In this document: in pieces, positions 44,454-53,783 of the stretch | Position numbering within the stretch: position 1 is the stretch's first letter | Layout: each line of letters begins with the position of its first letter | Origin: Poteriospumella lacustris | Lineage: Eukaryota > Sar > Chrysophyceae > Chromulinales > Dinobryaceae | Assembly (NCBI GenBank): GCA_008000375.1 | Contig: SMOI01000032.1 | Span: forward strand, 94,080-158,079 | Length of the DNA: 64,000 nt | Direction: 5' to 3' | Position numbers and translations under genes: made by a program | The notes under the pieces: generated by a model | Told to the model about the DNA's origin: nothing | The model's input: the letters and a program-made list of their open reading frames with translations, nothing else | Databases searched by the model: none

Positions 44454-44800
44454 GAGGAATTCACAGCTCTTCCGTCACACTTGCCATTGACAAGTTCTGA
44501 TGATTGCGTCTCTTGTTCGGACGTTCATCGATTTGCTCCGACCTGCGATGGGAAACAAACGTTGGTCCACCGCCATCTTTAGCGATATCTGCAGGAAATC
44601 ACCGTCAAGGTTGGCGGTGTTTGAGAGGACACGGTCGCGACACGGCGACGGCTGCAGCGTCGCTGTCGCCATCGGTCGCCTCATGTCTGTCCATCGCACC
44701 CTCCTGCCAGTTGATTGCTTGATTGTTGTTGGATCTGTGATAGATCGGATCACGCACATTTGTATTCTGTTCTGTTCTGATAGAAGATCTGTTGTAAGAA
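44454..44800. promoter_or_regulatory. Divergent promoter region between GT64 and IDI-SQS
   Basis: Only 347 bases separate the two starts, so both promoters must lie here or within the genes. A diverged copy of 44480-44625 occurs inverted at 41540-41690, confirming that this segment was part of the duplicated locus. No defined motif called. Confidence 0.5.
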
Positions 44801-47134
44801 ATGAGCGGTTGGGGTGCAGGAATCAGTCAAGAAGAGTTCATGCTCAAGGACGAGTGCTTCGTCGTCGATTTCGATGACAACATCATTGGCACCGGCACTA
44901 AGCACACTATCCACAAGTTCAACAACGAAACCCCTCGTGGTATCTTGCATCGAGCTTTCTCGGTGTTCTTGTTCAACAGCAAGGGCGAATTGTTGCTGCA
45001 ACAGCGAGCTGCAGATAAGATCACCTTCCCAAATGTGTGGACGAACACTTGCTGCTCTCATCCTATCACTGGTTGCGATCCTAATGAGCGCGATGGTGAT
45101 CAAGATGCCGTTCGTCGTGGTATTGTCGATGGTGTCAAGCATGCTGCTATCCGTAAGCTGGAGCACGAGCTGGGTATTAATCCCAAGCAGTTGAAACCCT
45201 CTGATTTCAAGTTTTTGACTCGCTTGCACTACTGGGCTGCGGACGTCGTCACACACGGTCCTAAGTCCCCTTGGGGTGAACACGAGATTGATTATATCCT
45301 TTTCTTACAGAAGGATGTGGATGTCACTGGCAATCCGGAGGAAGTCTCGGATGTGAAGTACGTGTCTCTGGCCGAGCTTCAGCGTATGATGGCTCCCAGC
45401 TCTGGATTGTTGTGGTCCCCTTGGTTCCGCATTATCGCCGAAAAGTTTTTGATCCATTGGATGCGCGATTTGAAGTTGACGTTGACCACGGACACTTTCT
45501 GCGATTATCACACGATCTACCGCTTCGACCCCACCGAGGAGCACATGGGCGGCGGAGGAAACGCTGGTAGCTGGTTGGGATCCGCTGTTTACAACCCTAA
45601 GGTGCCCGGTTCTTCGGCTGGATCGGTGATTAGTGCGTCAAACAAGAGCGCTGCCTCGTCTGGTACTGTGGTTGGTGATACGAACAAGAAGCAGGGTGCG
45701 TACGGCAAGGTGAAGACCCACAAGCACTCCAAGTTGTCTCAGTTGTCTCATTTGGACGAGATTTTCGCGATGTTGGTGTACAAGTTTGGCCCACAATCGT
45801 CAAGCAAAATTGACGAGACCAACGAGAACGTTCGTTTTTGCAATGAAATCTTGGGAAGCGTCAGTCGCTCCTTCGCGGAGGTGATTCGTCAGCTGCCGCG
45901 TGGATTGTGCATCGATATCGCTATCTTCTACTTGGTTCTCCGTGCCTTGGATACCATTGAAGACGATATGGAGGCCTTCAAAGGACGCGAAGAAGAGAAA
46001 ATGCAGCATCTGCGAACGTTTTACACGGTGGCGTTGCAGGACAAGAACTACCATATGGATGGTGTGGGTTTGGGCGACGAACGCCGCCTGTTGGAGCAGT
46101 TCCAAAAGTGTGTGGCTGTCTTCCAAAGCCTGCCTTTGGCCTCGCAAGAAGTCATTGCAGATATCACCAAGCGTATGGGTGAAGGAATGGCTTACTATGC
46201 ACAAATCGATTTGGGCCAAGGAACTGTGACGGTGGCGGACTACAACAAGTACTGCCACTACGTCGCTGGTTTGGTCGGTGAAGGTTTGACGCGCTTGTTC
46301 GCCGCCACCAAGTACGAATCGCCTGAAGTTGATGCGGTGTCGAAGACGTTGGCCAATACCATGGGTCTGTTCTTGCAGAAGACGAATATTCTTCGTGATT
46401 ATTTGGAGGATTTCGTCGATGGCCGTGCGTTCTGGCCACAGGAGATTTGGAAGAAGTACTCGCAGGAGAACAACTTGGGTGAATTCGCTCGTCCGGAGAA
46501 TTCTGCACGTGCCGTGGCCTTGTTGAACGAACTGGTCACGGATGCCTTGTTGTGTGTTCCTGAATGCTTGGAGTACATGACGATGTTGCGAACGGAGGAA
46601 GTGTTCCGATTCTGTGCGATTCCACAAGTGATGGCGATTGCCACCTTGAACGAGTTGTACAACAACCATCAGGTGTTCACTGGCGTGGTGAAGATTCGTA
46701 AGGGATTGGCCGTCAAGATGATCATGGATACGAGCTCGAAGGATGGCTTGCACAAGTGGTTCTACATCATGGCCAAGAGCATCAAGGCGAAGATCCCTGA
46801 TTCTGACCCGAATGCTGTCCGCACTCATCAAGTGTGCGACGTCATTTTGCGCACCACCTCTGCCACTGGACAGCGTGCGTTGACCCAAGCGTATGCCAAC
46901 AGCATTTCGATGTTTTCGGCTGCAGTGTTGGTTGGCAGCTTGGGCAGGTTGGCTGGTTCGTTGGGAAATTTCCACGCGGATCGCGTTTCGTTTGCTTGGC
47001 CTGACGTGCACAACAATGTTGGCCACTTGGTTCTTGTGTCCACCATCGTCATCTCCAGTTTGTCTATTCTGGCATGCGGCGTCTTCTCATCGAAGTATGC
47101 CCCCAACAATCAGCAAGACAAGAAGTACAACTAA
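44801..47134 (+). CDS. IDISQS: Isopentenyl-diphosphate isomerase-squalene synthase fusion
   Basis: Single exon, 777 residues. IDI part (1-230): HRAFSVFLFNSKGELLLQQR, TNTCCSHP with the active-site Cys near 84 and WGEHEIDYILF with the catalytic acid near 160. A Gly/Ser/Lys linker (about 245-310) follows. SQS part: first aspartate motif DTIEDD (384-389), MGEGMAYYAQIDL, YCHYVAGLVGEGL, second motif RDYLEDF (532-538), FCAIPQVMAIATL, and a C-terminal membrane span LVLVSTIVISSLSILACGVF. IDI interconverts IPP and DMAPP; SQS joins two farnesyl diphosphates to squalene, the first committed sterol step. The fusion is known from diatoms and some related algae. Codon bias resembles the H+-ATPase gene. Confidence 0.96.
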   Translation: MSGWGAGISQEEFMLKDECFVVDFDDNIIGTGTKHTIHKFNNETPRGILHRAFSVFLFNSKGELLLQQRAADKITFPNVWTNTCCSHPITGCDPNERDGDQDAVRRGIVDGVKHAAIRKLEHELGINPKQLKPSDFKFLTRLHYWAADVVTHGPKSPWGEHEIDYILFLQKDVDVTGNPEEVSDVKYVSLAELQRMMAPSSGLLWSPWFRIIAEKFLIHWMRDLKLTLTTDTFCDYHTIYRFDPTEEHMGGGGNAGSWLGSAVYNPKVPGSSAGSVISASNKSAASSGTVVGDTNKKQGAYGKVKTHKHSKLSQLSHLDEIFAMLVYKFGPQSSSKIDETNENVRFCNEILGSVSRSFAEVIRQLPRGLCIDIAIFYLVLRALDTIEDDMEAFKGREEEKMQHLRTFYTVALQDKNYHMDGVGLGDERRLLEQFQKCVAVFQSLPLASQEVIADITKRMGEGMAYYAQIDLGQGTVTVADYNKYCHYVAGLVGEGLTRLFAATKYESPEVDAVSKTLANTMGLFLQKTNILRDYLEDFVDGRAFWPQEIWKKYSQENNLGEFARPENSARAVALLNELVTDALLCVPECLEYMTMLRTEEVFRFCAIPQVMAIATLNELYNNHQVFTGVVKIRKGLAVKMIMDTSSKDGLHKWFYIMAKSIKAKIPDSDPNAVRTHQVCDVILRTTSATGQRALTQAYANSISMFSAAVLVGSLGRLAGSLGNFHADRVSFAWPDVHNNVGHLVLVSTIVISSLSILACGVFSSKYAPNNQQDKKYN

Positions 47135-47598
47135 ATTAGGTGAGATACTCACGTAGCATTCTTCAGGTCGGGCAGCGATAGTTTTATTTTTGGTTTTTAT
47201 TTCCCACATTTTTGCATTCCTTCGTCATTGTAAATGTCTCCCTAAATACGAGTTGGAGTGAGAACATCTGACCCCATGACCTTGTATGCCACACAGAACC
47301 ACTGCGATAGGACGCACAATGAAGCCCGTACACACAATGCCCGTAGCGACGTAGCGAGTAGCGACGTTGTGACGTCAGAGTATCGTCATCATCATGTACA
47401 AAACGCGTTTTTGGAGCAGACTTCAAAGAGAAAAGTGCGTTTTTCAGTCACGTGCGTACTTCTAATCTGTTGCCACTCTTCACTCGAAAGCTGGTCACAT
47501 TCCATCTTTTGTGCGATATATCTGACCTCAACACATATTTTTTTGGTATACCAGACACTGTTGTGACCCATGGAGAGAGAAATCGTCAGGATAGATTA
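47135..47598. other. Intergenic, tandem genes
   Basis: No gene seen. GTAGCGACGTAGCGAGTAGCGACG, a short GTAGCGA tandem, lies near 47342-47366. The frame leading into the bZIP gene is open from 47452 but has no recognised sequence. Confidence 0.4.
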
Positions 47599-48986
47599 AT
47601 GATTCCGAAAATTTTTGTCAGCGATGGGGCGTTTCCTCAGTTTGCGGCGTCATTTGGCATTACACCAGGCTTAGTGCGAGCTGATTTGGCTGGTCATCCT
47701 CCATCTATCACCCCGAATGGAATTGAAATTGCTCCAAATGCCAATATTGAGACAATTCTTCAAGTGCACCGACGAAAGATGCTGCGTCGAGCTGCCAATC
47801 GCAGGTCCGCGCAGTTATCGAGAGCTAGAAAGAAGGTAAACTTGACCTTGATACTTCAGTATTCTTCGAGTCGGTGTTATATGGGAGGCATATCTGCAGG
47901 CGCACTTGGAGGAACTCAAGACAGAGAACTCTCGCTTGCAAAGAATGGTCGACATTCTCGATTCACAGCCAGAGTTAGTGTTTTGCGTCACGACGTCGGG
48001 CAAACTGACGTATGTGTCTGAGCGCACAATAAACTTCATCAAAATCAATCTCACAACGGAAGACTCTGACGAAGATCCCACTCATATCAACCAGATTTTG
48101 ACGAAGGACTCTGTCGACAGTGTCATCGAGACTATCGCCAAACTGCAAAAACACACTCAAACCCCGACAAGTGACACGGACTTGAACATGCTCTTCGCAA
48201 TCAAGGTTCGTGGACCCTTCTCGTCTGCTCTCTGAATCATCTTATTGTGCTAAACGATTGTTTCTTTAGGAGGTTTATTTCCATGATACCTTCGGTCATC
48301 CGGTGATGGGTTATCTGAGATGTTCAAAAGTTCATCGACGAACATCACTTCATGATTTGCAAAGCACCGACAGCATAGAGAAAGTCGCCACCATGGGGTC
48401 TCATTCAAGTTCTGCTGCTGGAGGATCGAAAGAGACTGGTCCAGCATCTAAAAAGCTGAAGAAGAACAACGGTTCAGCTAGCAGTTCTACCGCCCCCTCA
48501 GTCTCCGGAGACAAACAACAAAAGGAAGAACCATCATCAGGATGGAATCTATCAAACTTCAAAATGCTGGCTGATTATGCGTCAGCTTTCACGGAGGAGG
48601 ACGGAAGAGATACCCACCCAGCGAACAGCACTTCCACAAGTTCGGTGGCTATCACGGAATCGAACAAATCGGGAGAAGCTTCTCCAGCCAAAGCGGATGC
48701 CGACGAGGAAGAGTATGTATGTGTCATTCGAACGACGGACAACTGCTTCATTCAGTATCGATCACACAGCGATCTGCTCCTGTTTTCCTCCGTGGTCCCT
48801 TCAAGCAATGGCCACCTCTACGATTTGCGAACATCGATCGCTGGTGACAGACATTCGCGAGGAGGAGACAATGATAGTCCATCGGACTCCAATGGGAATG
48901 CACAATCAGAGACATCAGGGCAGCAAAAGACGGGGACATCGTCCGAAACTGGCTCAGATGACAATATAATTGAGGAAGATACGTGA
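47599..48986 (+). CDS. bZIP-PAS transcription factor
   Basis: Three exons: 47599-47835, 47900-48205, 48270-48986, 419 residues; 64-base introns in phase 0. The basic region MLRRAANRRSAQLSRARKK has the N-x7-R signature (Asn67, Arg75). The first intron falls exactly between basic region and zipper (AHLEELKTENSRLQRMVDIL). A PAS domain follows directly: LVFCVTTSGKLTYVSERTI, and after intron 2 VYFHDTFGHPVMGYLRC. The rest is Ser/Gly-rich. The arrangement is the bZIP-PAS class known from diatoms and oomycetes. The flavin-binding Cys motif of LOV domains is absent, so it is not an aureochrome photoreceptor. Target genes and PAS ligand unknown. Confidence 0.88.
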
Positions 48987-49372
48987 TATTGATTGCGTCA
49001 TAACGACATCTTCCCCCTATTGATGATTGATCCGTACCTGATTGATTTTTACCAGCAAATATTGGCTTTTTGTTATTCGTTTTGTAGCAACCACGCCCTT
49101 GTATATACCGTCTTGATTAATGCCTCATTCATTCCCAGTTGCTCCATAGTCCCGCACTGGTTCGGCACTTTTGCGGATTTCCGTAATAGTTTGCCCACAA
49201 TTTAATTGAAAAGCGAAACGACTGCACAGTCAGCAGCAGCAGGTGCATTCGGTTTTGGCGATCCAATCATCGCTGGCGGAAGAAAGTAAAAAGTGTCGCT
49301 CAAACTCATTTTCTATTCTCCTGCCTTTTACTTTTACCATTCTAGAGCAACCCCCTATTGAGCGTTTGCACG
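48987..49372. other. Intergenic, tandem genes
   Basis: No gene seen between the bZIP-PAS stop and the RRM gene start. Confidence 0.4.
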
Positions 49373-50474
49373 ATGGATCAATCTTGGGACAATCAGTCGT
49401 TTCAAACCATTTCATCTGCGGCTTCATTGACGAACACCGCTCCATCCACTTCCAGATTTTCTCGTTCGCAGCGATCACCGTCTCCTCCTCCATTTGGACT
49501 TGACTTCGATCCATGGGCTTCAAATTCAAGCAGAGCATCAACAGCGTCGTCCACTGCTCGATCTACCGCCAGCCGGGGATTTAGAGATGGAGGACCAAAG
49601 GAATCGCGATTGAAAAGGGTGGCGTTCTTGTCTATGACAAAGGAAGTTGATCATCTTTTCCCTGTGAAGATCAAGAAGGTTGGAAAAAACGTTTCGGCAG
49701 AAAAAATCGCGCAAGATATGTCCCAATATGGAGAAGTTGGAGATGTCTATGTGCCTATAAGCCATACAACGTTACAACCCACTGGTGGCTTCGCAGTTGT
49801 TAGATTTACCAGTCGCGATGCAGTTGATCGACTGCTAGAGGAGGAAGAGCAACATGTTCCGCATCAAATTAATGGCGAGCCAGTCGTAGTAGCGCCAGTT
49901 TCTCCTCAGCGATCATTCTTCAGCACAGGAACTGGATTCCACGGCATTTGTAATGTCCCTGTGGATGACGGTACTTACATTAGAGGCATGCCGATCCCCG
50001 AGCAAAATATTCCTCTGAGCTCATGCTTATCTCGAAGTGGATATCCGTGGGGCTCTGTTCGTGAACTGAAATTCCTCGCTCCTCATGCACCCGTTGAAAA
50101 GCTGGACGGTTTCGCCCTGAAGGTGATGAATCTGCCTCATCACTTGACGTAAGTTCTGCATGAATGGTGATGATTGACGTAAGTTTTATCTTTTTTTTTG
50201 TTTTTGATTGTATAGTGAGGAGCAGCTTTATCATTATTTCGCTCGATTCGGCGAAGTACTGTCAGTCAGCTGCCCAAAGCCAATCCTGGTGGTGGAAAAG
50301 GTCGCCGATTCCAACTGTGGTGTGTGTTGGGTGAAGTACGAAGATAAAAGAGACATGGAGAAGGCCTACAAAGCCATTTGCAAAGGTGAAGTAGTTTTCG
50401 ATGGGCGTGTTGTGGAAGCCAAGGCCGCGAAGCCGAATTACTGGCCAACCGAAGAAACCCGCCGGTATTATTAA
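49373..50474 (+). CDS. RNA-binding protein with two RRM-type domains
   Basis: Two exons: 49373-50148 and 50216-50474, 344 residues. A Ser/Thr-rich N-terminus precedes a first RRM at about 100-170 (VKIKKVGKNVSAEKIAQDM, YGEVGDVYVPI, GGFAVVRF as RNP1-like). A central block reads TYIRGMPIPEQNIPL and SRSGYPWGSVRELKFLAP; I do not know its family. A second RRM spans 245-335: FALKVMNLPHHLTEEQLYHY, FARFGEVLSV, CGVCWVKYEDKRDMEKAY. The intron lies inside the second RRM. Likely a mRNA-processing or binding factor; target unknown. A second donor-like site lies 30 bases after the used donor. Confidence 0.8.
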
Positions 50475-51100
50475 TGTATATATGTAGGTTTCCGTAGACG
50501 AAAGCTATCATCATATGTGGCGGTGTTCTTCGTGCATTGTTTGGTGTTGTATGAATTTATGTTGGTGGTGTGCAAGGTGTTCTGCTGTGTATTCTTTTTT
50601 TACGTGGTGTATGTTTGTTTTCATGTTGACTCCTGGATGAAGATTTCATGGATCTTCGCGGGACGTTAGATTTCTCTTTGTGTCATGCTTTGCCTTCCTT
50701 CCTGTCGGATTATTGGTTTCTTTACTCACTGGTTTATGCAGTTCGATGTTACCTGTATTCATGTGTGAGGGAATACGATGCCAGTTAAAGAGTGTCTACA
50801 ATTACTGCTGTCTCATCCAGTGCGTTAACCGTCAAGCAATGTCTTCAGACTGTCGGAGTGTTCTGAGTGCAACAGACCTTGGTCTGGGGTCGTTTGCGAT
50901 GGTCTGCGTATCTAGCAGCCCCACAGCAGCGCACCGCAACCAGCGAGTTCTTGGTGTTCCACCTTCTTCTAGTTGTTGTTTTGCACAGGACATATTCAGA
51001 AAGGAACTGCAATCTGTCCGAGTTTCTGTTGGAAAAGGAAACATTCTGCAGACTCATTCTATTTGTGGTGGTTCGAAAGTATCGAAGAAACCATACGAAA
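50475..51100. other. Intergenic, tandem genes
   Basis: No gene seen. The frame leading into TYW1 is open from about 50867, without recognised sequence; the TYW1 start is taken at 51101 because an anchor follows immediately. Confidence 0.4.
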
Positions 51101-53434
51101 ATGAGTTCTCGGAAACCCTGGGTCAACGTGTTGGCCTTTGCCCTTGTGACAGTCACCGGTGTAATTGTTTTCAAAGCTCTGCATGACCGTTTGAAAGTAC
51201 AACCAAAAGATGTTAACGCGACTAAGAAGGAGCTCAAGGAACGCAAGCTCGATGAAATAGTCCCTGTATCAGGAGAGGAATTCCAAGGGTCTGTTCGTAT
51301 TTTGTATGCATCGACCACTGGAACTGCCCGCCAGTTTGCGACTACGTTGTTCAAACACATGGGGAAGAAGTGCCCCGTGCGAATTGAAGTATCTGACTTG
51401 CAATCATACAACGAAGAGCTGCTACAAAAAGAGGACATTGTTATCTTCATCTGCTCTACCTGGGAAGGCGGTGTCCCCCCGAAGTCGGCGGAGCGCTTCT
51501 TCGATTGGTTGCAAGAACAAGCGTACGATTTCCGCGTCAGCAAGGATTACCTTGCTAATGTGAAATTTGCCGTCTTTGGCTTGGGTGGCGCAATCTACGG
51601 CAAGAACTTCGCCAAATTCGTACGTCATCACCTCTTTGCCGCCTCTGCCTTACTTGTTTGTAACTCGTTGTCTTCTCTTTGGTTGCGAATCTAAAAAAAA
51701 AAACAGGGTAAGGACATTGACGAGTGCATGGAACGCCTCGGAGCGAACCGATTGGAACAGTACACTCGAGGCGATGACCAGACCAGCCTGGAGCAAATCT
51801 TCTACAAGTGGAACTCGCGCATCGTGAAGCACGTGCAAGACGCTTACGGTGCCATTGCGAATGAGTATCCTTCGAGTGAGAAAGCCAAGAAGGTTAACAA
51901 GAAGGATACTGGCAAACAAGGTACCAGTGGTGACGCGGGAGCCTGCTGTGGTGGTAGCAGCAAAAAGGAAGGCGATGACAACGCTGGCGGAGGATGCTGC
52001 TCCTCCAACAAGAAGCCTGACGACAAGACTGGCGCTGCAACGAATCGTTTTGAGGATGCCGACGACGATGACGAACTGGATGAAGAAGATCAGCTGAACA
52101 ACGCCTTTGTCACTGCCGACGAAGGTCTCGTGGACATGGAAGAGATGGGCAATGCGATGCATGCAGCGCAGAAGGAAAAGCTGGCTCAATTGCGGGACAG
52201 TGCGCCACGTGAAATGGTGACGAAGCTTCAGTACAAAGCATTGACGAAAGAAGGCTACAAAATCATTGGAAGCCATTCCGCGGTCAAGATTTGCCGATGG
52301 ACAAAGCACCAGCTGCGAGGTCGTGGCGGTTGCTACAAGCACAGTTTCTATGGAATCACTTCGTACCAGTGCATGGAAGCGACACCGAGCTTAGCCTGTG
52401 CCAACAAGTGTGTCTTCTGCTGGAGACATCACAAGAATCCGGTGGGAACGGAGTGGCGTTGGAAAGAGGACGGTCCCGAGTTCATTGTGGAGGAGGCCAT
52501 TCGCCTGCATGTCAACATGATTCATCAATTGAAAGGTGTCCCCGGCGTGCAACCTGAGCGCTTCCTGGCCGCACATACGGTGAAGCACTGCGCTCTTTCG
52601 TTGGTGGGTGAACCGATCATGTATCCTCGCATCAACGAAATGGTCAAGGCGCTGCATGATCGTGGTATTTCCTCGTTTTTGGTGACCAATGCGCAGTTCC
52701 CTGATCGTATCCAGCAATTGGACCCGGTGACGCAGCTCTATGTCTCCGTTGATGCGGCGAGCAAGGAATCGCTGAAGGCTGTCGATCGCCCATTGTTCAA
52801 AGATTTCTGGGAGCGCTTCTTGTCGTGTTTGAAGGCGATTCAAGAGAAGCAACAGCGCACGGTGTTCCGCCTCACGCTGGTCAAGTCCTACAACATGGAC
52901 GAAGTGGATGGCTACGCGCAACTGATCGAGGAAGGAACCCCCGACTTCATTGAAATCAAGGCAGTTACGTATTGTGGTAAATCCGACGCCTCGAATCTCA
53001 CCATGGAGAATGTGCCGTGGCACGAGGAGGTGTGCAACTTCGGCGAGGCGATTTGCCGGCGGTTGGCGGAGCGTCAGCGGTTGCCCGGTGCCGTCACGTA
53101 CAACATGGCCACGGAGCATGCTCATTCCTGTTGTATTTTGATTGCTCGCGAGGACAAGTTCAAGGTGGATGGAGAGTGGTGGACTTGGATTGACTACGAT
53201 GCGTTCAACCGCTTGATTCAAGACTACTACGCGTCGGGCAAGACGAAGACTTTCCGCAGTGAAGATTACCGCGCGAAGACTCCAGACTGGGCTGTGTATC
53301 AGTCGAAGGAGCGTGGATTCGATCCTATTGAGAAGCGGTGGTATCGTAAATCATCACAGGCCACGAGTGCGGCCGTATCGGTTATCGGTGCGGGCGAACC
53401 CGACGCGGACGTAGATGACGACGGCCGCAACTAA
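51101..53434 (+). CDS. TYW1: TYW1, tRNA wybutosine-synthesising radical SAM enzyme
   Basis: Two exons: 51101-51619 and 51707-53434, 748 residues. N-terminal anchor (VNVLAFALVTVTGVIVFKAL), then a flavodoxin domain with the FMN loop LYASTTGTARQFA, VIFICSTWEGGVPP and FAVFGLGGAIYGKNF. The radical SAM domain has ACANKCVFCWRHH with the cluster cysteines 404, 408 and 411, then HCALSLVGEPIMYPRINEM, FLVTNAQFP, LYVSVDAASKESLK, IEIKAVTYCGKS and a C-terminal EHAHSCCILIA. TYW1 builds the tricyclic core of wybutosine on the m1G37 of tRNA-Phe. The linker between domains carries two CC pairs (GACCGGSS, GGCCSSN) amid acidic sequence. The intron acceptor follows a run of A rather than pyrimidines. Confidence 0.95.
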
Positions 53435-53684
53435 AGTGGTGCTTCTTTTTCTCCCTTGTTATTCTCAATGAACTACTCTTCACCACATTTTGCTGTCGAA
53501 GCAAGGAAAGGGCGTATCCACTAAAAAATATATATATATCTATTCACCTGTAATCCCCACACCTCTCACACGTCAAGTTATCGCCATTTGTCGAGACTGC
53601 TCCCTTCGTCTTCACCGTCACACCGTCGAGTGTCACAGACTTTGTGCGATCTGGGCAACACTGAGCGCAAAGATTCAGCGACGA
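53435..53684. other. 3' flank of TYW1 left of the transposon
   Basis: Non-coding; an (AT)n run at 53527-53539. It would be continuous with 56520-56655 before the insertion. Confidence 0.5.
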
Positions 53685-53692
53685 CGAGATCG

Positions 53693-53783
53693 CAGGGCTG
53701 GCAGCGACGCGCGACTTTAGGCGACGCGACCGGCGCGACGCGACTCGCGTCGCGTCGCCTTTGCACTGGGAAAACGCGACTTT
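53693..53783 (+). repeat. Left terminal and subterminal repeat of the hAT element
   Basis: Starts with the 16-base terminal inverted repeat, then closely packed GCGAC/CGCGAC units to 53760 and CGCGACTTTTTGT at about 53770-53783. Confidence 0.85.

Noticed and set aside
45800-47026. 408-residue minus-strand frame inside IDI-SQS.
   Set aside because: Shadow of a codon-biased gene on the other strand.
47599-48986. Aureochrome (blue-light bZIP-LOV photoreceptor).
   Set aside because: The PAS domain lacks the LOV cysteine motif (N-C-R-F-L-Q type), so only bZIP-PAS can be stated.
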